From an uncultured Acetatifactor sp. (GTDB lineage Bacteria; Bacillota; Clostridia; Lachnospirales; Lachnospiraceae): 64,000 nt of DNA. Under the pieces are notes generated by a model that was not told where the DNA came from, searched no databases, and worked only from the letters and a program-made list of their open reading frames with translations. The stretch is taken from positions 186,001-250,000 of the forward strand of contig CAKSAN010000001.1 in the NCBI GenBank assembly GCA_934436435.1, written 5' to 3'. The number at the start of each line of letters is the position of its first letter. The stretch's first letter is position 1. Positions 25,575-34,284 of this stretch are shown here, piece after piece. The position numbers and the translations under genes are program-made.

Positions 25575-27764
25575 CTACATACTTTTCCGTTCTGCGATCT
25601 CCGCCATCTTGGCATCGTTCAGTCTCGTATCTCCGTGTACTCTGGAGTAAGACAGATAGCCGTTCATACGGTCGATCTTGGTCAGATTCCGGCTGCCGCA
25701 GACAGGACATACATCCATCTCCAGTTCCTGATGACCGCAGTCGTCGCAATACGCCAGCGACAGATTGACCCCCTCATAGAAGCCCAGATCCATGGCTCTG
25801 TGGATCAATGTCTTGATAGCCTCGGTATTATAGTCGATGGGATATTTTACATACTGGATCTTGCCGCCGTTACTCAGATCCCAGAAGCGGTTCTCCAGAT
25901 CCTGTTTCTGGATCGGCGTAATATCCTCGGTCACATGACAATGGAAGCTGTTGCTGACATATTCTCTGTCGGATACTCCTTCAATAATGCCGTATTTTTC
26001 ACGGAACTGCTTTACCTGCAAGCCACACAGATTCTCCGCGGGAGTTCCGTAGATGGCATACAGATTGCCGTCCTCTTCCTTGTATTCTGCGATCTTCTGG
26101 TTGATATGCTCCAGAACCTCTACCGCAAATGCGCCGTCTTCCACCAGAGATTTGCCGTTGTACAGTTCCTGTAATTCATTCAAAGCTGTAATACCGAAGC
26201 TGGCCGTAGCGGATTTCAGTAACGGTTTGATCTTGTCTGTCAGCTTCAGATGACCGCCCAGGAAACCGCCCTCGCAATAAGCCAGAGGGTTCGTGGAGGC
26301 ACGCATCTCTCCCAGATAGGCATAGGTCCGGATATGCAGCTGACGGATCAGTTCCAGATAATAGTCCAATACTTCATAGAAGTCTCTGCTTTCTTTTCTC
26401 GCTTTGGCCAGGATCATGGGCAGATGCAGGGATACCGCACCGATGTTGAAACGTCCCACAAATACCGGCTGGTCCTTGTCATCCGCGGGATGCATACCGC
26501 CTCTCTCATACCAGGGAGACAGAAATGCTCTGCAACCCATGGGAGATACGATCTTGCCGTACTGCTTGTACATGCTTGCCACATAACCTTTGCCGGTGAG
26601 GCTCAGCCAGTCGGGATACATGGTCTTGGCAGAACATTCCACACCTGCCTCGAACACATCCTCCAGTGGCTTTCCGGGGCCATGCAGGTTCTCATCGTAT
26701 AAAAATACGATCTTCGGGAACAATACCGGCTTCTTGTGATCCTTTTTGCCCTGTCCCTTTCTACGTACTTCCAGCATAGTAATGGTAGCCATCCTTGCAA
26801 ATTTGCCGGTGCCGGTTCCCGCAGTCACGGTAATAAAGGGATAATCGCCACGGCTGCTGGCCACGGTGTTGAACTTGTACTCCCATCCCTGAAAGCCCTG
26901 TTCAAATTCTTTCCGCACATCCGCCAGTGCTTCCGACTCTGCCACATCCGGGGCCACTCCCAGACGCTCGTATTTTGCAAGAGCTCTGTTATAAGACTTC
27001 TCCGCATAAGGCTCCAGGATCAGATCCACGCTGGGTACGGTAAATCCGCCGTACTGCTGGCTGGCTGCGCTTAAGACAATATCGCCGATGACATCAAAAG
27101 CCACATCCAGTGTCTTCGGTTCATTGTACCAGATATTTCCCATCTCAAAGCCGCCGGTCAGAACACTCTGCACATCGAACAGACAGCAGTTCATGGTATC
27201 TCTTCTGGCGGACATGTCATGGACATAAATATAGCCGTCCCGGCAGGCCTGGATCTCTTCCGTAGTCAGGAAGAATTTCTGGTACAGTTCCTTGTTCAGC
27301 TGATTAAAAATCAGGCTGCGCTTGGTGGATACCAGTGCGGAATCCGTGTTGGCATTTTCCTTATCACCGATGTACATGATGGACTGGCTCTTTTTGTAGA
27401 CATCGTCCAACATCCGTACAAAGTCCTGCTTATAGTTACGATAATCGCGGTAGCTCTTTGCGACGATCGGTTTTACCTGTTCCAATGCACTTTCCACAAT
27501 ATTGTGCATAATGGGAATGGGAACTTCATCCACTTCCAGTTCGTTCACTTTATCCACCACATATTGACAGATCTGCTCTTTTTCTTCTCTGGTGAATTTC
27601 GTCAGGGCACGGTATGCACTCTTACCGACGGCACTGATCACCTTCTGTACATTAAAAAGCTCCTTGCTCCCGTCCTTTTTAACGACATAGATCTCCCTGT
27701 CCGGTCTGAACTTTTTGCCATAATCTTCGTTTTCTTCATGGTCATGTTCAAAATTGCTGCTCAT
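25575..27764 (-). CDS. nrdD: Class III anaerobic ribonucleoside-triphosphate reductase NrdD
   Basis: The 729-residue enzyme reduces NTPs to dNTPs with a glycyl radical. It has an N-terminal ATP-cone (about 25-115, YVVKKDGSKELFNVQKV), the 10-stranded barrel with MNCCLFDVQSVL, and a C-terminal zinc site CDDCGHQELEMDVCPVCGS. The glycyl radical segment reads RMNGYLSY, with the radical Gly near residue 702; many NrdD proteins have RVCGYLG there, so Asn replaces the Cys next to it. Start MSSNFEHDHEE (ATG 27762-27764) has GGGAAGAG upstream; an in-frame extension to 27827 is not conserved-looking. nrdG follows. Confidence 0.97.
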   Translation of the reverse strand: MSSNFEHDHEENEDYGKKFRPDREIYVVKKDGSKELFNVQKVISAVGKSAYRALTKFTREEKEQICQYVVDKVNELEVDEVPIPIMHNIVESALEQVKPIVAKSYRDYRNYKQDFVRMLDDVYKKSQSIMYIGDKENANTDSALVSTKRSLIFNQLNKELYQKFFLTTEEIQACRDGYIYVHDMSARRDTMNCCLFDVQSVLTGGFEMGNIWYNEPKTLDVAFDVIGDIVLSAASQQYGGFTVPSVDLILEPYAEKSYNRALAKYERLGVAPDVAESEALADVRKEFEQGFQGWEYKFNTVASSRGDYPFITVTAGTGTGKFARMATITMLEVRRKGQGKKDHKKPVLFPKIVFLYDENLHGPGKPLEDVFEAGVECSAKTMYPDWLSLTGKGYVASMYKQYGKIVSPMGCRAFLSPWYERGGMHPADDKDQPVFVGRFNIGAVSLHLPMILAKARKESRDFYEVLDYYLELIRQLHIRTYAYLGEMRASTNPLAYCEGGFLGGHLKLTDKIKPLLKSATASFGITALNELQELYNGKSLVEDGAFAVEVLEHINQKIAEYKEEDGNLYAIYGTPAENLCGLQVKQFREKYGIIEGVSDREYVSNSFHCHVTEDITPIQKQDLENRFWDLSNGGKIQYVKYPIDYNTEAIKTLIHRAMDLGFYEGVNLSLAYCDDCGHQELEMDVCPVCGSRNLTKIDRMNGYLSYSRVHGDTRLNDAKMAEIAERKSM

Positions 27765-27844
27765 TTTTCTCTTCCCTTCATCCGATAATCCCCGGCTTAC
27801 GCCCGGATCTATTGTATTTCCCCTCACTTACGATAACGTTTACG

Positions 27845-27890
27845 GATACCATATATGGTATCTGCAAGCGTCAAAAAGCAATATATTGTG
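27845..27890 (-). promoter_or_regulatory. Tandem NrdR-box-like sites in the nrdD leader
   Basis: Two palindromes, ATACCATATATGGTAT (27846-27861) and CAATATATTG with flanking AC (27879-27888), match the NrdR box pattern acaCWATATWTWGtgt closely. Their centres are about 30 bp apart, near three helical turns, as usual for NrdR. They lie between the promoter and the nrdD start. nrdR itself is not in the window. Confidence 0.75.
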
Positions 27891-27903
27891 GGTGCTATGT
27901 ATC

Positions 27904-27932
27904 AGTATAAAAAAGAATCCCTTGCTTGTCAA
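27904..27932 (-). promoter_or_regulatory. Promoter of nrdD-nrdG
   Basis: A consensus-quality promoter on the minus strand: TTGACA (27927-27932), 17-nt spacer and TATACT (27904-27909). The transcription start would be near 27897, about 130 nt before nrdD. Confidence 0.8.
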
Positions 27933-27940
27933 CGAGGGAT
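27909..27940 (-). terminator. Terminator of the WYL gene, overlapping the nrdD promoter
   Basis: Minus-strand ATCCCT (27935-27940) pairs with AGGGAT (27917-27922), followed by TCTTTTTT. The nrdD -35 box lies in the loop and the -10 box directly after the T-run. Confidence 0.6.
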
Positions 27941-27987
27941 CCCTTAGAAAACTATACAAAAAAGGATTTCAAATTTTGGGTAACTTT

Positions 27988-28986
27988 TTATTCCGCTGCC
28001 TGGGGCTGCTCCCGCAGAATATCCGAAAGCCACTGTGTATAACGTTTTTGTACCGCTTCCGGGGCTACGATCCTGGCCTCCGATCCGATACCGGCAAGCC
28101 ATCCGAAGAACTGTCCGCTGACCGCCACCTTCGCCCGAATCCGGAACACATCCTCCGACATGGGACGGATATCCGTCTCTCTTCCGAAGCGGTCCAGCAC
28201 CACACCGATCAGACGCACCGGGAACTCCATGGTCACCACGCTCTCCTCCCCGGCGAACATACCGAAGGTCTGATTCGTATAGGTAGTCACATCGATCTGT
28301 GAGAACTGTTCCACGCCTTCTCTGGGCAGATCCGTCACTTCCGCCTGCCCCATCTTGTCCACACGGTAATGCTTGATCCGCTTGTCCCCGCTGTCATAGG
28401 CCGCCAGATAATAATTTTCCTCCCGCCAGATCAGAGCCCAGGGGCTGACGCATTTGTTCCCGTTTGGTCTGGGCACCAGCTGCTTTTTCAGATTCCAGTC
28501 CAGATAGACGAAAGAGATCTGCTTATTCTCCTGAATAGCCCGGTGAATCGCGTCGATGCTGTAATAAATGCTCTCATTCTCCGTCTTGACTCTTCCCGCC
28601 ACATAGACCTGTCTTTGCAGCTTGCCGGCATCGTTTTTCCCGGCGATCTGTTCCAGCTTTCGGATCAGCTCCCTTGATTTTTTCGTGGTAATGAACCGGG
28701 AAGACTGCACCGCATCCACCAGAAGCTTTAATTCCGGCAGTTCGAACTCCCGGCTGCCCAGATAATATCCGCCTCCCAGTCTGCTCTGCACCTGTACCAC
28801 ATCATAGCCGAAATCCGCAAGACATTCCATGTCATTGTAAATGCTCTTGCGCTCCGCATGGATCCCGTGGTTCTCCAGATATTTTATAATATCCGGAGTG
28901 GTCATGGGATGTTTTTCATCCGTGTTCTCCTGCAGCATTTTGATCAGGTATAAAAGTTTTAATTTCTGTCCCGACGATTTTGCCAT
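27988..28986 (-). CDS. HTH/WYL-domain transcriptional regulator
   Basis: The 332-residue regulator has an N-terminal winged helix (about 8-75: LLYLIKMLQENTDEKHPMTT...ERKSIYNDMECL), a helical linker, a WYL domain (about 140-215, including ISFVYLDWNLKKQLVPRPNG and WALIWREENYYLAAYD) and a C-terminal WCX-like extension (about 235-325). WYL domains bind nucleic-acid-type ligands in several regulators; the target here is unknown. It starts 3 nt after the stop of a 48-residue membrane protein gene with little SD of its own, so its translation is probably coupled. Confidence 0.92.
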   Translation of the reverse strand: MAKSSGQKLKLLYLIKMLQENTDEKHPMTTPDIIKYLENHGIHAERKSIYNDMECLADFGYDVVQVQSRLGGGYYLGSREFELPELKLLVDAVQSSRFITTKKSRELIRKLEQIAGKNDAGKLQRQVYVAGRVKTENESIYYSIDAIHRAIQENKQISFVYLDWNLKKQLVPRPNGNKCVSPWALIWREENYYLAAYDSGDKRIKHYRVDKMGQAEVTDLPREGVEQFSQIDVTTYTNQTFGMFAGEESVVTMEFPVRLIGVVLDRFGRETDIRPMSEDVFRIRAKVAVSGQFFGWLAGIGSEARIVAPEAVQKRYTQWLSDILREQPQAAE

Positions 28987-28989
28987 GGA

Positions 28990-29136
28990 TTATTCTTCTG
29001 TCTGCTGCTTTTCCTCTGCCGCATTTTTCTTCTTGCGCAGAGTGATTCCCAAGGTGATGGCAACCGCGCCGACCACTGCAATTACCAGGAGCACTACAAG
29101 ATAAGATAAAAATGAATTCAAAAAGCTTACTGCCAT
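28990..29136 (-). CDS. 48-residue single-span membrane protein
   Basis: The minus-strand frame from ATG 29134-29136 reads MAVSFLNSFLSYLVVLLVIA, then VVGAVAITLGITL and a basic/acidic tail RKKKNAAEEKQQTEE. It has one long hydrophobic span (about residues 9-33), with positive residues just after it, predicting a cytoplasmic C-terminus. GGAG sits 8 nt before the ATG. Its stop is 3 nt before the WYL regulator's ATG, and its own promoter is at 29193-29222. Composition, SD and context argue for a real gene. The function is unknown; a link to the regulator is an inference. Confidence 0.75.
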   Translation of the reverse strand: MAVSFLNSFLSYLVVLLVIAVVGAVAITLGITLRKKKNAAEEKQQTEE

Positions 29137-29192
29137 AATGTTTTCTCCTTTTTCCGATACCCTTGTATCTCGAAACTATTGCATTCACAAGA

Positions 29193-29222
29193 AGTATACC
29201 AACGAAATCCCCGCATCGTCAA
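29193..29222 (-). promoter_or_regulatory. Promoter of the small membrane protein-WYL regulator operon
   Basis: Minus-strand TTGACG (29217-29222) and TATACT (29193-29198), 18-nt spacer, just after the MutS-like gene ends at 29232. Confidence 0.65.
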
Positions 29223-29231
29223 GTGGTCCCT

Positions 29232-30944
29232 TCAGATATCAGATATCAGAGGGGGATTCTCCGTCCATTTTCCCGTCTTAAGAAAGCTTTCCGCCTGTCC
29301 GGAGGCCTTCTTTATGATCTCCTCATCATATCCCATCATCTGAAGCAACAGGATTGCATTTCTGGTGGATGCTTTCCCCGGCAACAGCTGATAGGGGAAC
29401 AGGATATCTCCGTCGCGGATCACTTCCTCAAAATGATAATTGTCGTAGTATTCCTTCAAAAGCTCCGTCATTTCAATATCATGGGTAGCGGCAAAACCAA
29501 GCGTTCCGCTCTCCGTAAGCCGGATCAGTATCTGGGTTGCCGCGGCGATTCTCTCCACCGTATTGGTTCCTCTCAGCACCTCATCTACAAAACAGAGCAC
29601 CGGATCCGTCCCCGCCTGTGCAGCATCCAGAATTCGTTTGAGTGACCGAATCTCCACAATGTAATAACTCTCTCCATTCTCCATGCTGTCCCGCAGTGCC
29701 ATGGAGGAAAAGATTTGAAACACCGGTGCCCGGTAACTTTCTGCCGTACAGGTATGAATCGTCTGGGCCAGAATCGCATTCACTGCCACCATTTTTAAGA
29801 ATGTGGATTTGCCGGAAGCATTGGATCCGGTGAGCAGCACACCTCTGTCTGCCCGGATACTGTTTTTCACCGGATGCGTAAGCAGCGGATGCCAGCCGTT
29901 CTCCATATGTAGGAAAACCTTTTTCCCATTCTCATCCAACTGCGGAATGCAGTATCCTTCCAGAGATTTCCGGAAGCTTCCTACAGATACCGCCATATCC
30001 AGATACCCGATGATCTCCAACAGTCTGTCCACCTGTCCGGTCCTCTCCCGCAGTCTTCCCAGCATGCGGTTAAATTGCAGGATGTCCAGATGCAATATCA
30101 TCCGCAGATAATCCGCCAGAATGTCCAGAGGATTTCCGCCGATCCTTCCCTGATTTCCGGCCATGACCCAGTAGGATCCCCGCTTTAATTCCCGCAGGCT
30201 TTTCAGTTCCTCCCGAAGCTCTCCCAGTTCTCTTTGGTATACCGGTATTTTCTGTTTTTCCAATTCATCGCATACATCGATCAGCCGTAACACATAGGCG
30301 AAACTGACAATATACGGTTCAATCACCTTTTTTTCACGAAAATATGTCAGGATATGCCACAGCATACACACGACGATTCCTATGGTACCCACGGCAGGCT
30401 GCAGGAACAACAACAGGAGAAACGGAAGATACAACAGATTTCCCAGCACGATCTTACGGTTGGAGCGCTCCCCCAGATAATCCAGATTGTCCAGATAATC
30501 GTAGAGAGAATATTTCCCCAGATGTCCCAGCCGTTTCATCAACAGCTGGATCCTTACTTTTGTATCCTCCTGCTCCTCCAGCCAGTTAACCACTTCCTCC
30601 AGATGTTCCAGTGCCTCTCTCCCACAGGAAATATTCCGAAGCGTATAATACAGATATTCCTCTCCGGCTGCGGAATGGGTGCGGTCGATCCGGCGAAAGA
30701 CCTCATCCATCCCCAGATCATTCCAGGTGATATCATCTAACTGCTTCTCTTCCCTATGTCGTTCCAGATAACTGCCCAGTCTTGCAAATCTCTCCAGTGA
30801 ATATTCCTTCGGCGGTTCTTTTCCGTAATTTTCCCGAAGAGACTTTTCGAACAGTTTTTCCTGTTTTTTCACCTGCACAAGCTCCTGCACGATCATAAAT
30901 AAAAAGAGCAAAAGCAGCACACCCGCAAATACAACAAATTCCAT
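29232..30944 (-). CDS. Membrane-anchored MutS-like ATPase
   Basis: The 570-residue protein joins membrane segments to a MutS-type ATPase. It has an N-terminal span (MEFVVFAGVLLLLFLFMIVQ), a helical region, two more hydrophobic spans (about 190-225), helical 'lever' segments, and a C-terminal MutS ATPase domain with Walker A GSNASGKST and Walker B VLCFVDEVLRGTNTVERIAA, then ATHDIEMTELL. The mismatch-reading domain is absent. Related proteins are often annotated simply as MutS-related; their role is not known. The start at ATG 30942-30944 gives the first span a natural N-terminus; an in-frame extension to 31007 looks non-coding. It is not linked to mutS/mutL here. Confidence 0.85.
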   Translation of the reverse strand: MEFVVFAGVLLLLFLFMIVQELVQVKKQEKLFEKSLRENYGKEPPKEYSLERFARLGSYLERHREEKQLDDITWNDLGMDEVFRRIDRTHSAAGEEYLYYTLRNISCGREALEHLEEVVNWLEEQEDTKVRIQLLMKRLGHLGKYSLYDYLDNLDYLGERSNRKIVLGNLLYLPFLLLLFLQPAVGTIGIVVCMLWHILTYFREKKVIEPYIVSFAYVLRLIDVCDELEKQKIPVYQRELGELREELKSLRELKRGSYWVMAGNQGRIGGNPLDILADYLRMILHLDILQFNRMLGRLRERTGQVDRLLEIIGYLDMAVSVGSFRKSLEGYCIPQLDENGKKVFLHMENGWHPLLTHPVKNSIRADRGVLLTGSNASGKSTFLKMVAVNAILAQTIHTCTAESYRAPVFQIFSSMALRDSMENGESYYIVEIRSLKRILDAAQAGTDPVLCFVDEVLRGTNTVERIAAATQILIRLTESGTLGFAATHDIEMTELLKEYYDNYHFEEVIRDGDILFPYQLLPGKASTRNAILLLQMMGYDEEIIKKASGQAESFLKTGKWTENPPLISDI

Positions 30945-31039
30945 ATTTTTTCTCACTTTCCCGGATATAAGAAGACAGGCACCGCCCCGTGCAGTGCCCG
31001 CCCCCATATTCTGACCTGTTTTTTATGTACTAAAACTCT

Positions 31040-32470
31040 TTATGCAACAATAAAGAACTTTAACAGGAAGATCAAGGATAATACATAGGTAAGTACGGAT
31101 ACATCCTTGGCCTTGCCGGTGAATACCTTAATCACGGTATAGGTGATCAGACCGATGCCAATGGCATGTCCGATGGATCCGGAGATCGGCATGGCGATCA
31201 TCATCAGAGCCACGGGAACTGTCTGGCAGATGTCATCAAAATCCACATTCTTAAGTCCCGCTACCATCAGCACACCTACATAGATCAGTGCGGAAGAAGT
31301 AGCTGCTGCAGGAATAATGCCTGCGATGGGTGCAATGAAGATACATGCCAGGAACAGGATACCGGTGGTCAGGGCGGTCAGTCCGGTACGCCCTCCGGCT
31401 TCCACACCGGATGCGGATTCCACAAAAGTGGTAACGGTGGAAGTACCGGTTACGGAACCTGCCAGAGTCCCCACCGCATCTGAGACAAGAGCCTGCTTCA
31501 TACCGGGCATCCTGCCGTCCTTGTCCAACATTCCGGCACGGCTTGCGCTTCCCACCAGTGTACCGATGGTATCAAACATGTCAATGATACAGAAGGTAAT
31601 GATCAGAGTGATCGCAGTAAACCAGCCGATCTGGGCAAAGCCCTGGAAGTTGAACTTAAACAGTGTGGTAGATGCCATATCGCCGAAAGCCGGTACAAAG
31701 GATGCCGAAGCCAGAGAAGCAAAGGGATTGGTTCCCAGGAAAATGGCCTCTCCTGCCCAGTAGATCACGCTGGCTATCAGCATGCCCAACAGAACAGCAC
31801 CCTTTACACCCTTCTGAGCCAGAATGATAATGGCAAACAGACCGATGAACATGGTCACTACGGACAGCACCATTACGGAATATCCGGAGCCCATCTTGGA
31901 CTTTGCCAGAGAAGGGGTCAGCGCACCGAAGAAGTCTCTCATGGCATAGAACATTGTGCCATCCTCGGAAGAGATTCCTGCGTTGGAGCCGACACCGATG
32001 TTTAACAGCATTAGACCGATGGCCGGAGCGATACCGAGACGCACGCCCAGAGGAATGGCCTCTACGATCTTCTCGCGGATATTCAGTACGGAGAGGATCA
32101 GGAATACGATACCCTCCACCAGAATGATGCACAGGGCAGCCTGGAAGGATGCCACATAGGTCATACCGGTCAGGGTTACGATATTGGTTACTACGACTGC
32201 AAAGAAGCTGTTCAGCCCCATGCCGGGTGCCATGGCAAAAGGTTTGTTTGCCAAAAATGCCATCACGATGGTACCGATCGCGGATGCAATACAGGTTGCC
32301 AGGAAAACACCGTTCCACAGCTCCGGCATGGTACCCTTGCCAAAACCGGTCAGCAGATTCGGATTCAGGGCTATGATATAGGCCATGGTCATGAACGTGG
32401 TCAGTCCGGCAATGATCTCTGTCTTTGCGGTGGTGTTGTTTTCCTTCAGTTTGAAGATTTTTTCTAACAT
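31040..32470 (-). CDS. NCS2-family purine permease (AzgA/PbuG-like)
   Basis: The 476-residue transporter starts MLEKIFKLKENNTTAKTEII, with AGGAGGG 5 nt before ATG (32468-32470). About 12-14 membrane segments are visible. The family motif GLTTFMTMAYIIALNP at the N-terminus, PFAMAPGMGLNSFFA and 'TGTSTVTTFVESASGVEAGGRTGLTAL' identify the AzgA-like branch, which imports adenine, guanine or hypoxanthine with protons. It ends the salvage operon led by the purine nucleoside phosphorylase gene, so the enzymes and a base importer are expressed together. No purine riboswitch is recognisable upstream. Confidence 0.93.
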   Translation of the reverse strand: MLEKIFKLKENNTTAKTEIIAGLTTFMTMAYIIALNPNLLTGFGKGTMPELWNGVFLATCIASAIGTIVMAFLANKPFAMAPGMGLNSFFAVVVTNIVTLTGMTYVASFQAALCIILVEGIVFLILSVLNIREKIVEAIPLGVRLGIAPAIGLMLLNIGVGSNAGISSEDGTMFYAMRDFFGALTPSLAKSKMGSGYSVMVLSVVTMFIGLFAIIILAQKGVKGAVLLGMLIASVIYWAGEAIFLGTNPFASLASASFVPAFGDMASTTLFKFNFQGFAQIGWFTAITLIITFCIIDMFDTIGTLVGSASRAGMLDKDGRMPGMKQALVSDAVGTLAGSVTGTSTVTTFVESASGVEAGGRTGLTALTTGILFLACIFIAPIAGIIPAAATSSALIYVGVLMVAGLKNVDFDDICQTVPVALMMIAMPISGSIGHAIGIGLITYTVIKVFTGKAKDVSVLTYVLSLIFLLKFFIVA

Positions 32471-32541
32471 CTTTTCCCTCCTGAGTATTCCGGGAGCCAC
32501 ACGGGGAGCTCCGGTTCTATGTTTTCTGAGTCGTTTTTCTC

Positions 32542-33846
32542 TTACTCAGTCAACAGTCTCTTTACGATCTTCTCGCATTTTGCGTAGATACGCTCCGGAT
32601 CCTCTCCTACGTTGAACTCGCCGCCTCGATACAGGATCTTGCCGCCGATCATGGTCATGCAGACATTGGACTTGCTGCCGCTGTAGACCAGGTTCTTGGG
32701 AATATTGTGGATGGGCTGCATATTGGGCTGATGCAGATCGATCATGATAAGGTCTGCATATTTTCCCTTCGCCAGAACATCCGCCCGGTTCAACCGCATG
32801 GCCTTGGCACCGTTCACCGTTGCCATCTTCAGTACTTCCATGGCATCCATGCTGGCTGCATCCTTCTCCAACAACTTACTTAAGCCGGTGACTAAGAACA
32901 TCTCCCGGAACATATCCAGACAGTTGTTGCTGGCCGGGCCGTCGGTTCCGATGGCTACCGGGATCTTATGGCGCACATAATCGGCAATGGGTGCGATTCC
33001 GCTGGCCAGCTTCGTGTTAGAGCCGGGGTTCGTGATCACATACATACGATGCCTGCGGAAGACATCCAGATCCTGCTCCGTCACATGGACGCAGTGGAAA
33101 CCGCCTCCGCCGAAGTCGAACATTCCCAGAGAGTCCAGGAACATGGGCGGTGTCATGCCGTAGCGGGCCTTACACTCTTCCACTTCCTTCTCCGTCTCTG
33201 AGATATGGGCATATACCGGTGTCCGGTAATGATGAGCCATTTCCGATATCTTCCAGAGCAGTTCCTTGGAACAGGTATATTCCGCATGGAAGCCCAGCTG
33301 ATAACTGATCAGGGAATTCTTCTTATTCCATTTTAAGAATTCTTCTTCCATCTGCTTCGGGGAGGAGCTGAAATTATTCAACCCCGATACCAGTACGCAG
33401 CGCATTCCGGTATCCAGACAGGCCTCGGCGATGGTATCCGGGGTCAGGTACATATCGAAAATAGAAGTCACACCTGAGGTCAGATATTCCAGGATTGCCA
33501 GTCTGGTCAGGTCATAGATGTCCTCACCGGTCAGCTTTGCCTCTAAGGGGAATACCTGTTTGTTCAGCCACTGGTCAAGGGGCAGGTCATCTGCCATGGA
33601 ACGTAAGAAAGTCATACCGGAGTGGGTATGTGCATTTTTAAATCCCGGCATCAGAAGATTCCCCTTACAGTCCAGTTCAATATCCCAGGCAATTCTGGGA
33701 AACTGGGATCTGTCCCATTCCTCCGCCAGTTCTTTCTGTTCCGCCACGTAGGCGATTTTGTCATTTTTTACCCATACTTCACCATAAAAAACCTCTCTGC
33801 CGGGTTCCATGGTAAGTATTCGTGCATTGTATAATCTGATATTCAT
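32542..33846 (-). CDS. Amidohydrolase / nucleobase or nucleoside deaminase (SsnA/MtaD-like)
   Basis: The 434-residue protein is a metal-dependent TIM-barrel hydrolase: metal ligands H73 and H75 in FKNAHTHSGM, then GFHAEYTC, YAHISETEKEVEEC, a His-containing HCVHVTEQD and the Asp in AIGTDGPASNN. This set is shared by the guanine, 5-methylthioadenosine/SAH and triazine deaminase families. Its position between cytidine deaminase and a purine permease, downstream of PNP, suggests deamination of a purine (base or nucleoside). The exact substrate is undetermined. ATG overlaps the cdd stop by 4 nt. Confidence 0.85.
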   Translation of the reverse strand: MNIRLYNARILTMEPGREVFYGEVWVKNDKIAYVAEQKELAEEWDRSQFPRIAWDIELDCKGNLLMPGFKNAHTHSGMTFLRSMADDLPLDQWLNKQVFPLEAKLTGEDIYDLTRLAILEYLTSGVTSIFDMYLTPDTIAEACLDTGMRCVLVSGLNNFSSSPKQMEEEFLKWNKKNSLISYQLGFHAEYTCSKELLWKISEMAHHYRTPVYAHISETEKEVEECKARYGMTPPMFLDSLGMFDFGGGGFHCVHVTEQDLDVFRRHRMYVITNPGSNTKLASGIAPIADYVRHKIPVAIGTDGPASNNCLDMFREMFLVTGLSKLLEKDAASMDAMEVLKMATVNGAKAMRLNRADVLAKGKYADLIMIDLHQPNMQPIHNIPKNLVYSGSKSNVCMTMIGGKILYRGGEFNVGEDPERIYAKCEKIVKRLLTE

Positions 33847-34265
33847 CTGATCGCATCTCCTCCAAATCCAAAGGGAAGTAGTTCTTTTAAGGTATAGCTT
33901 TGATACTCCTGTTCGCTTTTTACTACATAGATCACAAAATCATCCCTGCAAAATTCCTGCATCACCTGTCTGCAAATACCACAGGGATAAGCATATTCCA
34001 CCGGTGCTTCTCCGTCCCTGCCGCCGGCAATGGCGATGGCGGCAAACTCCCGCTCTCCCTCGCTGACTGCCTTGAAAAAGGCGGTGCGCTCCGCGCAGTT
34101 GGTGGCTCCGTAAGAAGCGTTTTCAATATTGCCACCAAGGTATCTGTGTCCCCCCGCGGTAAGCAATGCTGCTCCCACAGTATAACCTGAGTAAGGAGCA
34201 TATGCCAGTTTTCTGGCTTCCAGAGCCTGCCGGATCAACACTTTTTCTTCTGTCTCTGAAATCAT
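33843..34265 (-). CDS. cdd: Cytidine deaminase
   Basis: The 140-residue zinc enzyme converts cytidine/deoxycytidine to uridine/deoxyuridine. The active site is NCAER (C57, catalytic E59) and PCGICRQ (C95, C98), with the substrate motif GGNIENASYGA. It is a small homotetrameric type. SD GGAG lies 6 nt before the ATG. It lies between PNP (19-nt gap) and the amidohydrolase (4-nt overlap) in the nucleoside salvage operon. Confidence 0.97.
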   Translation of the reverse strand: MISETEEKVLIRQALEARKLAYAPYSGYTVGAALLTAGGHRYLGGNIENASYGATNCAERTAFFKAVSEGEREFAAIAIAGGRDGEAPVEYAYPCGICRQVMQEFCRDDFVIYVVKSEQEYQSYTLKELLPFGFGGDAIR

Positions 34266-34284
34266 CCGCGTCTCCTTTTACCGT

